In this document: positions 24,918 to 34,240 of the stretch, piece after piece
How positions within the stretch are numbered: the first letter of the stretch is position 1
How the letters are laid out: each line of letters begins with the position of its first letter
Assembly: GCF_042675665.1 (NCBI RefSeq)
Contig: NZ_JBHTJI010000022.1
Coordinates: 62,001 to 126,000 of the forward strand
DNA: 64,000 bases
DNA from: Mariniflexile jejuense
GTDB lineage: Bacteria; Bacteroidota; Bacteroidia; Flavobacteriales; Flavobacteriaceae
Direction: 5' to 3'
Notes under the pieces: generated by a model
What the model saw: the letters and a program-made list of their open reading frames with translations, nothing else
Told to the model about the DNA's origin: nothing
Databases searched by the model: none
Translations under genes and position numbers: made by a program

Positions 24918-25598
24918 TTATTTATTTTTCTGCTTATCCAACCAAATATCGGTTAAATCCATAAAATTATACTCTTCAGCAGCTTTTTGTCTTACTAACA
25001 ATCCGTTTCTAAAGCTTCGCTGTAAAATATCTTCAATTAAATAATCTTCGTAAACATTTTTTGGGTCAAATGGTTTCTTTAACGAAATATCAAACATACT
25101 TGCCGTGGTGTTGTACCAAAATGCACGCCAACCACTACGCAATTCTTTAACCAAACCAAACGTAGTTTTCCCTGTTTGGCGGTGTATTAATTTTACCAAA
25201 ATTTGACCTTCAGTGCGTGTTAATTTTTTTAATTCATCTGAAAACTCACCTTCAATATATTTTTGAATCATTTTTGTATAACGGTTCTTGTCACTTTGCT
25301 TTTTCATAGATTCTAAACGCGCGTTTAAAGAATCTAAGCGTTCGGCAGCAAGTTTTGCGTAAGGATATACTTTTAAGGTTTTGCGGCGTAAAATTAAATA
25401 CCTAATTCTATCTTCTTTACTGGCAAATTTCATATCTGCAAGAATGTAAATAGGATTTAAATTTACCACCGTTTGCGCTACAGAATCGCCTTCAATAATC
25501 ATATATTCAAATTCTGTATCATCTTCTTCCTCATCCTTTATTTGAGCAAATAAAAAAATGGGCAATAGCAAAAACAGATATATAACAAAATTCTTCAT
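24918..25598 (-). CDS. DUF4294 family secreted protein
   Basis: 226 residues with a signal peptide (1-18, ending LFAQ). The mature part opens with acidic residues and continues with a basic helical body (RIRYLILRRKTLKVYPYAKLAAERLDS region) that is the DUF4294 signature. The function is unknown; the family is nearly universal in Flavobacteriia. It is the first gene of the minus-strand operon with HlyIII and GNAT. Confidence 0.87.
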   Translation of the reverse strand: MKNFVIYLFLLLPIFLFAQIKDEEEDDTEFEYMIIEGDSVAQTVVNLNPIYILADMKFASKEDRIRYLILRRKTLKVYPYAKLAAERLDSLNARLESMKKQSDKNRYTKMIQKYIEGEFSDELKKLTRTEGQILVKLIHRQTGKTTFGLVKELRSGWRAFWYNTTASMFDISLKKPFDPKNVYEDYLIEDILQRSFRNGLLVRQKAAEEYNFMDLTDIWLDKQKNK

Positions 25599-25704
25599 AA
25601 AAATATACAGAGCAATATTCTTTCAAAATTAATAAATTACAGCTTCTAAAACATTTTTTTTGTATTTATATTATTAATTTAGTGCAAAACTTTAACACAA
25701 AACG

Positions 25705-26787
25705 ATGAAGAGCATTTTAAACAAAAAGTCGATGGACTTTTTAGAGAAATATTTAAATAATGCAGCACCTACGGGTTATGAATGGACAGGACAAAAACTG
25801 TGGATGGATTATTTAAAACCTTATGTAGATGAATTTATTACAGACACTTACGGTACAGCGGTGGGTGTTATTAACCCAAAAGCAGCGTATAAAGTTGTTA
25901 TTGAAGGACATGCCGATGAAATTTCGTGGTATGTAAATTATATTTCGGATGACGGTCTAATTTACGTGATTAGAAATGGCGGTAGCGACCACCAAATAGC
26001 ACCAAGTAAAGTGGTAAATATTCACACAAAAAATGGCATTGTAAAAGGTGTTTTTGGATGGCCAGCAATACATACACGTAAAACAGGCGCTGAAGAACCA
26101 CCAAAACCAGAAAATATTTTTATTGATTGTGGTTGTAAAACCAAAGATGCAGTTGAAAAATTAGGCGTTCATGTAGGTTGCGTTATTACCTATCCTGATG
26201 AATTTCATATTTTAAATGGCGATAAATTTGTTTGTAGAGCTTTAGATAACCGTATGGGCGGTTTTATGATTGCTGAAGTGGCGCGTTTGCTAAAAGAAAA
26301 CAAAAAAACCTTACCATTTGGGTTGTATGTTGTAAATGCAGTACAAGAAGAAATTGGCTTGCGTGGTGCCGAAATGATAACGCAAACTATCAAACCAAAC
26401 GTAGCTATTGTAACCGATGTAACACACGATACTACAACACCAATGATTGAAAAGAAAATTCAAGGCGATTTACAAATTGGCAATGGTCCGGTAATTGCCT
26501 ATGCACCTGCGGTACAACAAAAATTACGCGATTTAATAACCGATACTGCCGAGGCTAAAAAAATACCATATCAACGCAATGCCTTATCGCGTGCCACTGG
26601 AACCGATACCGATGCGTTTGCATATAGCAATGGTGGTGTAGCATCTGCTTTAATTTCACTTCCGCTACGCTACATGCATACAACGGTTGAAATGGTACAT
26701 AAAGATGATGTTGAGAATGTAATAAAACTTATTTATGAAAGTTTGCTTAACATAAAAGATGGCGAAACTTTTAGTTATTTTAAATAA
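25705..26787 (+). CDS. M42 family aminopeptidase
   Basis: 360-residue cytoplasmic co-catalytic metallopeptidase (glutamyl/deblocking aminopeptidase type, often mislabelled as endoglucanase M). Metal and catalytic sites are visible: EGHADEI, ALDNRMGGF, VQEEIGLRG, VTDVTHDT and the C-terminal RYMHTTVEM. The start is the ATG at 25705; an in-frame ATG nine codons later is also possible. It is followed by a palindromic repeat. Confidence 0.9.
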   Translation: MKSILNKKSMDFLEKYLNNAAPTGYEWTGQKLWMDYLKPYVDEFITDTYGTAVGVINPKAAYKVVIEGHADEISWYVNYISDDGLIYVIRNGGSDHQIAPSKVVNIHTKNGIVKGVFGWPAIHTRKTGAEEPPKPENIFIDCGCKTKDAVEKLGVHVGCVITYPDEFHILNGDKFVCRALDNRMGGFMIAEVARLLKENKKTLPFGLYVVNAVQEEIGLRGAEMITQTIKPNVAIVTDVTHDTTTPMIEKKIQGDLQIGNGPVIAYAPAVQQKLRDLITDTAEAKKIPYQRNALSRATGTDTDAFAYSNGGVASALISLPLRYMHTTVEMVHKDDVENVIKLIYESLLNIKDGETFSYFK

Positions 26788-26812
26788 AATTTCTAACTAA
26801 AAATTATAATAG

Positions 26813-26884
26813 ATTGTCTGGTTGAGCGAAGTCGAAACCTACTTTTAATAACCTATTTGTAGTTCTCGACTGCGCTCGAACGGT
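26813..26884. repeat. Interspersed palindromic repeat (GACTGCGCTCGA family), copy 2
   Basis: GGTTGAGCGAAGTCGA and TCTCGACTGCGCTCGA form an inverted repeat with one mismatch in the core, about 38 nt apart. The arms match the copy at 14960-15043. It lies between two co-directional genes. Confidence 0.75.
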
Positions 26885-26908
26885 CATATTTAGTTTATTT
26901 TGATTTTA

Positions 26909-27460
26909 ATGGACGAATACATAGACATTGTAGATAAAACCGGTAAACCACTTGGTAAATCGGAGTTAAAATCGGTTATACACCAAAAAGGGTATTATCA
27001 TCACACAGCACATGTTTGGTTTTACACAAAAGATGGGCATGTTTTACTATCGCAACGTTCGGCAAAAAAAAGTATTTGTCCGCTTATGTGGGATGTGTCA
27101 GTTGCTGGCCATATTGATGCTGGTGAAACTGCAAAACAAGCTACCGTAAGAGAAACTAGAGAAGAAATTGGTTTAGAAATTTCTGAAACCGATTTACAAA
27201 GCATTGGTGTTTTTGAATGCTTTCAGTTGTATGATTCTGGTATTATTGATAATGAATTTCATAATACATTTATAGCCGAACTTAAAGTGCCATTAACAAA
27301 ATTAACGCCTCAAAAAGAAGAAGTTGAAGCTTTAAAATTGGTTTCAATTACCACTTTAAAAAACCTTATAAACAACATTGGTGAAGGCAACCATTTTGTG
27401 CCTTCAAACAAAACCTATTACGAATTTGTTTTTAAAACCATTGTACAAGCCATAAATTAA
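26909..27460 (+). CDS. Nudix hydrolase (IDI-like subfamily)
   Basis: 183 residues from the ATG at 26909. The full Nudix box is present: GHIDAGETAKQATVRETREE (about 69-88) followed by IGLEI, matching GX5EX7REUXEEXGU. The N-terminal DEYIDIVDKTGKPLG resembles isopentenyl-diphosphate isomerase-like Nudix proteins, so the name should stay general. It probably hydrolyses a nucleotide or pyrophosphate derivative. The PrsW gene starts 18 nt later. Confidence 0.87.
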   Translation: MDEYIDIVDKTGKPLGKSELKSVIHQKGYYHHTAHVWFYTKDGHVLLSQRSAKKSICPLMWDVSVAGHIDAGETAKQATVRETREEIGLEISETDLQSIGVFECFQLYDSGIIDNEFHNTFIAELKVPLTKLTPQKEEVEALKLVSITTLKNLINNIGEGNHFVPSNKTYYEFVFKTIVQAIN

Positions 27461-27478
27461 AACTAACTTTCTTTTTTG

Positions 27479-28153
27479 ATGGATTTATTACTCTTTTCCA
27501 TAACGCCTATAATAATTGTTATTCTTTATATCTATTTTAAAGACCGCTACGAAAAAGAACCTAAAGAATTATTACTTTATAATTTTCTTCTTGGTGGTTT
27601 TGTTAGTATCCTAATTACTACGATTTTATATTATATTTTCAACATCATATTACCATTAACCAATACTACCAGCGTACTACAACAATTTATAAAAGCTTTT
27701 TTTGTAGTCGGTTTTTCTGAAGAGTTTAGCAAATACCTTATTGTTAGGTATTATTCGCAAACGCATAAAGAATTTAACGAACCGTTTGACGGCATAGTGT
27801 ATGCCGTTGTGGTATCAATGGGTTTTGCAGCTACCGAAAATATTTTTTATGTTTTAGAAGGCGGTTATGCAACAGCACTTTCAAGAGCGTTTACAGCCAT
27901 ACCAGCACATGCGTCGTTTGGTATTTTAATGGGATACTACATGGGTAAAGCTAAGTTTTCAAACAACAAGGTTTTATACAATTTAACAGGCTTATTATTT
28001 GCCATAATTTTTCATGGTGCCTACGACTTTTTCTTGTTTATAGACTTTATTCCAGGTATTTGGGTTGGTGCTTTTATATCGTTAATTGTAGCACTCATAC
28101 TATCTAGAAGAGCTATAAAAAAACATCAGTTAGATTCTCATTTTAGAACTTAA
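27479..28153 (+). CDS. PrsW-type intramembrane metalloprotease
   Basis: 224 residues and about seven transmembrane helices. The glutamate-zinc motif EEFSKY, the ATENIFY helix, HASFG and the later HGAYDFF are the conserved PrsW/CPBP active-site elements. In Bacillus PrsW cuts an anti-sigma factor; here no anti-sigma gene adjoins, so the substrate is open. The ATG at 27479 was chosen over an immediately preceding TTG. A terminator follows the gene. Confidence 0.87.
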   Translation: MDLLLFSITPIIIVILYIYFKDRYEKEPKELLLYNFLLGGFVSILITTILYYIFNIILPLTNTTSVLQQFIKAFFVVGFSEEFSKYLIVRYYSQTHKEFNEPFDGIVYAVVVSMGFAATENIFYVLEGGYATALSRAFTAIPAHASFGILMGYYMGKAKFSNNKVLYNLTGLLFAIIFHGAYDFFLFIDFIPGIWVGAFISLIVALILSRRAIKKHQLDSHFRT

Positions 28154-28171
28154 AAGTTGTATATAGAATTC

Positions 28172-28210
28172 AAAAGCGAATCCAAATAATTTGATTGGAT
28201 TCGCTTTTTT
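28172..28210. terminator. Intrinsic terminator after the PrsW gene
   Basis: AAAAGCGAATCCAA (28172-28185) pairs perfectly with TTGGATTCGCTTTT (28195-28208) and is followed by T residues. It lies between convergent genes and can act on both. Confidence 0.88.
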
Positions 28211-28227
28211 ATTATTATCTCTAAAGA

Positions 28228-28875
28228 CTATAAAATCAATAAAACCCCAAAATATAAATTGGAGGTTCCTAAACCAACATTAAATGTATTACCTTTTGAA
28301 TCAGAACCTATTTCATAATCTCTTTTTAGATGAGAATATCCAATTGCACCAATATTGGTATTTATTAAAACTTTTTGAGACAAACCATAAGTTAAACCTG
28401 GACGTAATCCAATAAAAAATGATTTTTCACTACCTTTTGTTGCATTACTACTATTATCTGCATATTGGTCTTCATTCAAGAAAGCGTAAGACACTTCACC
28501 TTGTAGATTAAAAGCAAAATTTTTACCAATAGACACATACTTTCTAACATAAGGTGTAATACTATAACCTAAACTTTTAAATTCATTAGAATTAGAAGGA
28601 TTGATAGTTTTACTATTATAAATATTAAAACCAGGCATCACACCTATTATCAAATTATCATTTATAACGTATCCTAAATCTGGTTTTATTGAAAATGAAT
28701 TTCTTTTGATATTTGAACTATATAACTCGTAATCATCTTCAAATTGTTGCGAATTAAAACTAACTACTCCACCAACAATCCATTGATTTTTTGAAATTTT
28801 AAAGCTTTCTTCTGAGTTTTGAGCAAAAGTAAATGTACTCACTAATACTAATGCAATAATTAAATGTGTTTTCAT
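28228..28875 (-). CDS. Small outer-membrane beta-barrel protein
   Basis: 215 residues. Signal peptide 1-18 (TFTFAQ). The mature part alternates aromatic and polar residues in strands (FSIKPDLGYVINDNLIIGVMPGF, FFIGLRPGLTYGL, NVGLGTSNLYFGVLLIL), typical of the OmpA/opacity-like eight-strand barrels. No ligand can be named. It stands alone between two intrinsic terminators. Confidence 0.82.
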   Translation of the reverse strand: MKTHLIIALVLVSTFTFAQNSEESFKISKNQWIVGGVVSFNSQQFEDDYELYSSNIKRNSFSIKPDLGYVINDNLIIGVMPGFNIYNSKTINPSNSNEFKSLGYSITPYVRKYVSIGKNFAFNLQGEVSYAFLNEDQYADNSSNATKGSEKSFFIGLRPGLTYGLSQKVLINTNIGAIGYSHLKRDYEIGSDSKGNTFNVGLGTSNLYFGVLLIL

Positions 28876-29002
28876 AAATATGGTTTTAAGATTAGATTTA
28901 TGTTTGCCAAATATTGCACCAATAGTTAAATATTGACATTAACTTATCTTAAACTAATTGTAAATAAATTATTATATATCTATAACAGATATTTTTACAT
29001 AA

Positions 29003-29030
29003 AAAAAGCGAACCATTTGGTTCGCTTTTT
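29003..29030. terminator. Intrinsic terminator downstream of lpdA
   Basis: AAAAAGCGAACC and GGTTCGCTTTTT pair across a four-base loop. On the minus strand it follows the lpdA stop codon. Confidence 0.87.
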
Positions 29031-29037
29031 TACTTTA

Positions 29038-29063
29038 TTGAGATTCCTGCTTTCGCTGGAATT
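29038..29063. repeat. Short REP-like palindrome (ATTCCTGC...GCTGGAAT)
   Basis: GATTCCTGCTTTCGCTGGAATT is an imperfect palindrome of a type common in flavobacterial intergenic DNA. A related form, TTCTTGCCTACGCAGGAA, is at 21711-21730. It lies just past the lpdA stop. Confidence 0.45.
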
Positions 29064-29066
29064 AAG

Positions 29067-30467
29067 TTAAATATGTAACGCTCTATCTTCAGTAGCTGCT
29101 AATGCCGCTTCTTTAATAGCTTCCGTAAATGTTGGATGTGCATGAGACATTCTTGAAACATCTTCAGCACTTGCTCTAAATTCCATAGCAACAACCGCTT
29201 CTGCAATCATATCGGCAGCACGTGCACCAATCATGTGTACGCCTAAAATTTCATCAGTTTTCTTATCAGCTAAAATTTTAACAAAACCATCTAAATCCAT
29301 ACTTGCTCTACTTCTACCTAATGCACGCATAGGAAACGATCCTGTTTTGTATTCCACACCAGCTTCTTTAAGTTGCTCTTCGGTTTTACCAACAGCAGCC
29401 ACTTCTGGCCATGTATAAACCACACCTGGAATTAAGTTATAGTCGATATGCGGTTTTTGTCCAGCCAATGTTTCGGCAACAAACACACCTTCTTCTTCAG
29501 CTTTGTGGGCTAACATCGCACCTTTTACAACATCACCAATAGCATAAATATTTTTAGCACTGGTTTGTAAATGGTCGTTTACTTCAATTTGACCTCTATC
29601 GGTTACTTTTACGCCTGCAGCTTCGGCATTTAAACCATCTGTATATGGACGACGACCAACAGAAACTAAACAATAATCGCCCTTAAACTCGATTTCATTG
29701 CCTTTTTTATCATCAGCCTTCACAATAACTTCATTGCCTACACGCTCAACAGATTTTACTTTATGAGACGTATTTATGTTGAATTTTTGTTTCTTCAATA
29801 CTTTATTAAGCTCTTTTGAAAGTCCGCCATCCATTGTTGGAATAATGCGATCCATGAACTCAACCACAGAAACTTCAGCACCCAAACGTTTGTAAACCTG
29901 ACCTAACTCTAAACCAATAACACCACCACCAATAACGATTAAATGCTTTGGAATTTCTTTTAGTTTTAAAGCTTCGGTTGATGTGATAATACGCTCTTTA
30001 TCAATGTTGATAAATGGCAAATTTGAAGGTTTACTACCTGTTGCTATAATAGTGTTTTTAGCTTCAATTTCAATTGTTTCTTCACCTGAAATTGTAATGT
30101 GAGTAGCGTCTTTAAAGCTTCCTAAACCTTGATACACATCAATATTATTTTTCTTCATTAAGAAATCGATACCGCCTGTAGTTTGATCGACTACCGATTG
30201 TTTACGAGCAATCATTTTTTCAAGATTAACTTTAATATCTCCAGGAATTTCGATACCGTGTTCTTCAAAATGTTTAACAGCATCTTCATAATGATGCGAC
30301 GAATCTAAAAGTGCTTTACTTGGTATGCAACCAACGTTTAAACACGTACCGCCAAGTGTGTTGTACTTTTCAATAATGGCAGTTTTCATGCCTAATTGTG
30401 CGCAACGAATTGCTGCTACATATCCTCCAGGACCCGAGCCAATAACGGCTACATCGTATGAATTCAT
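29067..30467 (-). CDS. lpdA: Dihydrolipoyl dehydrogenase (E3)
   Basis: 466-residue FAD disulfide reductase that reoxidises lipoamide in the 2-oxoacid dehydrogenase complexes. The start is the ATG at 30467 (MNSYDVAVIGSGPGG); a 15-residue upstream extension was rejected. FAD motif GSGPGG at 10-16; redox disulfide C42/C47 in GGTCLNVGCIPSK; NAD motif GGGVIGLELG near 180; C-terminal active-site histidine in HAHPTFTEAI. All domains are complete. E1 and E2 genes are not adjacent. Confidence 0.95.
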   Translation of the reverse strand: MNSYDVAVIGSGPGGYVAAIRCAQLGMKTAIIEKYNTLGGTCLNVGCIPSKALLDSSHHYEDAVKHFEEHGIEIPGDIKVNLEKMIARKQSVVDQTTGGIDFLMKKNNIDVYQGLGSFKDATHITISGEETIEIEAKNTIIATGSKPSNLPFINIDKERIITSTEALKLKEIPKHLIVIGGGVIGLELGQVYKRLGAEVSVVEFMDRIIPTMDGGLSKELNKVLKKQKFNINTSHKVKSVERVGNEVIVKADDKKGNEIEFKGDYCLVSVGRRPYTDGLNAEAAGVKVTDRGQIEVNDHLQTSAKNIYAIGDVVKGAMLAHKAEEEGVFVAETLAGQKPHIDYNLIPGVVYTWPEVAAVGKTEEQLKEAGVEYKTGSFPMRALGRSRASMDLDGFVKILADKKTDEILGVHMIGARAADMIAEAVVAMEFRASAEDVSRMSHAHPTFTEAIKEAALAATEDRALHI

Positions 30468-30647
30468 AATATATTTTTGATGTTCGTTTGTTAAAAAATA
30501 ATTGAAAGTCAAAAATACAAATGTTTTATTTGGAAGCCAATAAAAAACAAGGCTTTATAAAGCGAATTTGTAATTTTAATAATAATGTGATTTTATTTTT
30601 GTTAAAATGCGATAATATTGACGAAACAGTGATTCTAATTAATTTTC

Positions 30648-32234
30648 TTAATTCTTGTTTTGGTTAATATGTTTCAAAATCCATTCAATTTCTGGATCGG
30701 TTTTAGTTTTTACGTCTTCAATAGTATGTGTTATTTCAACATCGGGCTTAATGCCAAATCCATCGGGCATTTGTTTGTAAGGTGTTTCAATTTGCATTAA
30801 ACCCATTCGTATTTTTAACTTTGTGTTGGGTAATTGATAAATTTTATAAATACCTGCAACACAACCGTTGTATGCACCACCAGTTTCTTCACCTACAAAA
30901 ACAGCACGATTGGTCGCTTTTAAATGTGTTGAAATTAAGGATGATGCTGAAAATGAATTACCATTAATTAACACATACATATTGCCCTTGTAGTTTAATG
31001 GATTTGGCTTTGCTTCTTTTGAAAATCTTAGCTTGTAGTAAATACTTCCATCACGTTTTTTGGTTTTAATTAAATTATGCGCCACAATGATGGGTGATAC
31101 TAATGCGGAAACTATTTTTAATGATGTTGGTGAACTATTACTCATTAAAAAATTGAAATATGGCAATCTGTTTTTTACTTCACTTTCTTCAACAAGTTTA
31201 TAATTATCGTTAGTTAAAAAGGAATATAAATAGGATATTTCAGCAATTCTGCCACCACCATTATCACGCAAATCGAGTATGAGGTTTTTTGTTTTTGCCG
31301 AATCTAACGTAGCAAAACTTTCTTTGTAAAACTTTTTATAATTACCGTTTGAAAACGATTCAATTTTCATGTACGCAACCGTACTATCTGCTTCTAAAAA
31401 ATTGAAATTTCGGGTATATGCATCGCCTTTTATTAAGCCATGCTTCTTGTTGTATTTTCGTTTGTTTTGGTTTGCTATTCTATTTGCTTTTTTCTCAGTT
31501 TTTGTAAGTTTCGGTTTTGCAATTTTTAAAGTATCGTTTGTAGAAATAGAGTCTTTCTTTTTATTTTTTTCTATTTGTTTAAACGTTTTGGTAATTAGTG
31601 AATCGTGTTGCTTAAAGGCTACTTGTAAACTATCAAAATAACCGTGTTCTTTAACGTGTAATCTACTAAAAACCTTTCCTACATACCTGTTGTATAACGT
31701 TTTGTTAAACCCGTCTGAAGCAAAACGTGTTTTGTAGGTGCTTATTAAATGTGAAACATGTTCATTGTCAATCTTAACTACTTCGCTTCCAACTAATGTA
31801 GAATCTTCACCTCGTGTGTTGGTTACCCATAGTTTTTCATCTAAAAACTCGAAATCTAAATCGAAAAACTCCTGTTTAAATTTTCGTAATTCTTTACGTT
31901 CTTTTTTTGTAAACCGCTTAATAACCGAACCAACAGCAATATGTCCTTGCTTTACGTTTGCTACAACAGGTGCTAACTTTTTATAAAACTCGCGCGATGT
32001 TAATGGTGAATTTATTGATTTTTTTAAGCTATCGAACTTAAAATCTAACTGTTCTTTTGGCGTATATTGATACAGTTTAGGATGGTTTTTTTTTAACTGA
32101 AAATACAAATTATCAACATCGCTTCGCAATGCTTCAACCGTATGTTGCATGCTTATTTGTTGGTTGTATTTTTTAACACTACTACACGATGTTATTAGTA
32201 TTAAAGCCAGTAAAAATCCTAAAAATTTCTTCAT
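30648..32234 (-). CDS. S41 family peptidase, lipoprotein
   Basis: 528 residues. Lipoprotein signal with C17 (LITSCSSVKK). The C-terminal half carries the tail-specific-protease fold: LILDLRDNGGGR (substrate cleft) and the catalytic serine region INGNSFSASSLIS, followed by EETGG. A very basic insertion at about 235-265 (KPKLTKTEKKANRIANQNK region) separates the N-terminal region from the protease core. It probably acts in the periplasm or at the cell surface. It is transcribed alone. Confidence 0.87.
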   Translation of the reverse strand: MKKFLGFLLALILITSCSSVKKYNQQISMQHTVEALRSDVDNLYFQLKKNHPKLYQYTPKEQLDFKFDSLKKSINSPLTSREFYKKLAPVVANVKQGHIAVGSVIKRFTKKERKELRKFKQEFFDLDFEFLDEKLWVTNTRGEDSTLVGSEVVKIDNEHVSHLISTYKTRFASDGFNKTLYNRYVGKVFSRLHVKEHGYFDSLQVAFKQHDSLITKTFKQIEKNKKKDSISTNDTLKIAKPKLTKTEKKANRIANQNKRKYNKKHGLIKGDAYTRNFNFLEADSTVAYMKIESFSNGNYKKFYKESFATLDSAKTKNLILDLRDNGGGRIAEISYLYSFLTNDNYKLVEESEVKNRLPYFNFLMSNSSPTSLKIVSALVSPIIVAHNLIKTKKRDGSIYYKLRFSKEAKPNPLNYKGNMYVLINGNSFSASSLISTHLKATNRAVFVGEETGGAYNGCVAGIYKIYQLPNTKLKIRMGLMQIETPYKQMPDGFGIKPDVEITHTIEDVKTKTDPEIEWILKHINQNKN

Positions 32235-32355
32235 TCAAAAAATAAAATCAATCTAAACAAACGCTAATTTACTTGTAATTATGGTTTAAAAAACGGTATT
32301 AGTTTTTATTTAACTTTTCAGTAAAATCAAATCAATCATTAAAAATAAATTTATG

Positions 32356-32363
32356 TAATTTTG
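32356..32363 (+). promoter_or_regulatory. -7 box ahead of smpB
   Basis: TAATTTTG matches TAnnTTTG and ends 6 nt before the smpB ATG, implying a very short leader. No clear -33 element. Confidence 0.4.
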
Positions 32364-32369
32364 TACGGC

Positions 32370-32828
32370 ATGCAAAAAAACATAAACATACAAAACAAAA
32401 AGGCGCGCTTTCTATACGAGATTTTAGATAAGTACACCGCCGGTATTGTGCTAACAGGCACAGAAATAAAATCGATACGCAGTAGTAAAGCATCTATTGC
32501 CGAAAGCTTTTGTGAATTTAATGCTAAAGGCGAACTTTTTGTAATTAACGCAACTATTGAAGAGTATGCGTTTGGTAATTATTACAACCACCGCCCAAAA
32601 GCGGAACGAAAATTGCTACTAAACCGAAAAGAATTAAAAAAATTACATAAAGAAGTACAAAGTACAGGTTTAACTATTATTCCGTTGCGATTATATATTA
32701 ACGAAAAAGGCTTTGCTAAACTAGAAATAGCACTGGCTAAAGGTAAAAAGTTATACGATAAACGTGAAACAATGAAAGACCGCGATAATAAACGCGATTT
32801 AGACCGCATTAAAAAAAGCTTCAAATAA
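32370..32828 (+). CDS. smpB: SsrA-binding protein SmpB
   Basis: 152 residues from the ATG at 32370 (MQKNINIQNKKARFLYEIL). It binds tmRNA and is required for ribosome rescue. The family pattern is complete: YEILDKYTAGIVLTGTEIKS, LFVINATIEEY, then the basic C-terminal tail with KKLYDKRETMKDRD and ending RIKKSFK. The tmRNA gene itself was not found in this window. The next gene starts 10 nt after the stop. Confidence 0.95.
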   Translation: MQKNINIQNKKARFLYEILDKYTAGIVLTGTEIKSIRSSKASIAESFCEFNAKGELFVINATIEEYAFGNYYNHRPKAERKLLLNRKELKKLHKEVQSTGLTIIPLRLYINEKGFAKLEIALAKGKKLYDKRETMKDRDNKRDLDRIKKSFK

Positions 32829-32838
32829 AAAATTACTA

Positions 32839-33381
32839 ATGAAAAAAGTTCTATTAATTGGGTTACTATTTTTAGCATTCACATTTACACAAGCACAAGA
32901 CAAAACTAAAAGTAAGGATGTTGCCAAAGACTATTCTGAAAATGTTTTAACTATTGATAGTACCATAAATTCGTTATACAAAGTAATTTCTGGTGAAAAA
33001 GGACAAAAAAGAGATTGGGCACTTTTTAAATTTTTATTTCACCCTGACGCTAAATTAATTACATCAGGAAAAAATGATGAACGAAAATTTCAAATTCGCT
33101 ACATGAAACCAGATGATTATATTAAAAGTTCAGGGAAATGGATGACTGACAATGGTTTTATTGAAAAAGAATTACACAGAACGGTTGATGCTTATGGCAA
33201 TATTTCGCATGTTTTTAGCACATTTGAATCGTTTTATAGTAAAAACGATGAAAAACCATTTATGCGAGGTATAAACAGTATTCAACTTTTAAATGATGGC
33301 ACACGCTGGTGGATTATGAATGTGTTTTGGGATAATGAAACCAGATGGAATCCAATACCTAATAATTATTTACCTAAATAG
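32839..33381 (+). CDS. Secreted NTF2-like (SnoaL-type) protein
   Basis: 180 residues. Signal peptide 1-19 (FTFTQAQ). The mature part has the cone-shaped NTF2-like pattern: an N-terminal helix with VLTIDSTINSLYKVI, LFHPDAKLI, then strands ending RWWIMNVFWDNE. Such proteins are often annotated only as hypothetical or nuclear transport factor 2 family. The substrate is unknown. It probably shares a transcript with smpB. A heptamer tandem array starts immediately after its stop. Confidence 0.75.
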   Translation: MKKVLLIGLLFLAFTFTQAQDKTKSKDVAKDYSENVLTIDSTINSLYKVISGEKGQKRDWALFKFLFHPDAKLITSGKNDERKFQIRYMKPDDYIKSSGKWMTDNGFIEKELHRTVDAYGNISHVFSTFESFYSKNDEKPFMRGINSIQLLNDGTRWWIMNVFWDNETRWNPIPNNYLPK

Positions 33382-33416
33382 GTTTATGGTTTATGGTTTA
33401 TGGTTTATGGTTTATG
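33382..33416. repeat. Heptanucleotide tandem repeat (GTTTATG)5
   Basis: Five perfect GTTTATG units starting at the base after the stop codon of the NTF2-like gene. The unit differs from the two other arrays, but the length of seven is the same. Confidence 0.95.
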
Positions 33417-33455
33417 GTAAAATTAATTAGTTTCTTTCATTCCAACAACTAACAA

Positions 33456-34115
33456 CTAATTCCTATCCTCCAACAAAGGCACAAACCTGAACTCGCCAAA
33501 TTCATGTTGTTCAAATTCTTTGGTATCTTTCCTAATAAAAAGCGTCATAATTTGTACATCATCACCCACAGGAATTACCAACCTACCTCCTATTTTTAAC
33601 TGGCTTAACAAAGGTTTGGGTACAAAAGGTGCACCAGCAGTTACAATAATACTATCAAAAGGTGCTTCATCTTTTAAACCTTTATAGCCATCGCCAAAAA
33701 TGAGTTTTTTAGCACGATAACCTAATTTTGGTAAAAATAAGCTGGTTTTTTTAAACAATTCTTGTTGGCGTTCAATACTGTACACTTTTGCACCTAATTC
33801 ACATAAAACAGCAGTCTGGTAACCACTACCTGTACCAATTTCAAGAATTTTATGGTCTTTTTTTACTTGTAGTAATTCTGTTTGAAACGCTACAGTATAA
33901 GGTTGCGAAATAGTTTGGTCTGCCGCAATAGGAAACGCCTTATCTTGATAGGCATGGTCTAAAAAACCAGAATCCATAAACAAATGTCTTGGTATATTAC
34001 CAATGGCTTTTAAAACAGCTTCATTAGTTATTCCTTTAGCTATTAATACATTAACTAACTGTTGTCGTAATCCTTTGTGTTTAAACGTATCTTTCAATGT
34101 TGGTGAAGTTTGCAA
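33456..34115 (-). CDS. pcm: Protein-L-isoaspartate O-methyltransferase
   Basis: 219-residue SAM enzyme that methylates isoaspartyl residues to start their repair. The SAM motif is KILEIGTGSGYQTAVL (about 94-109), and SQPYTVAFQTELL precedes it, as in bacterial Pcm. The C-terminal GGRLVIPVGD closes the family pattern. No surE gene adjoins. It is a single-gene unit on the minus strand. Confidence 0.93.
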   Translation of the reverse strand: MQTSPTLKDTFKHKGLRQQLVNVLIAKGITNEAVLKAIGNIPRHLFMDSGFLDHAYQDKAFPIAADQTISQPYTVAFQTELLQVKKDHKILEIGTGSGYQTAVLCELGAKVYSIERQQELFKKTSLFLPKLGYRAKKLIFGDGYKGLKDEAPFDSIIVTAGAPFVPKPLLSQLKIGGRLVIPVGDDVQIMTLFIRKDTKEFEQHEFGEFRFVPLLEDRN

Positions 34116-34213
34116 GGCTAAAATAAATCAAACAAAATGAAGTACAAAGTATATAGTTTAAAGTTTTAATCTAATTTCTATTTTCTAATATCTCTTATCT
34201 AAAACTAAAATCT

Positions 34214-34221
34214 TATTTTTG
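34214..34221 (+). promoter_or_regulatory. -7 box ahead of the Gfo/Idh oxidoreductase
   Basis: TATTTTTG matches TAnnTTTG, 20 nt before the start codon at 34241. Confidence 0.4.
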
Positions 34222-34240
34222 TTGAAAACCTTATACTATT

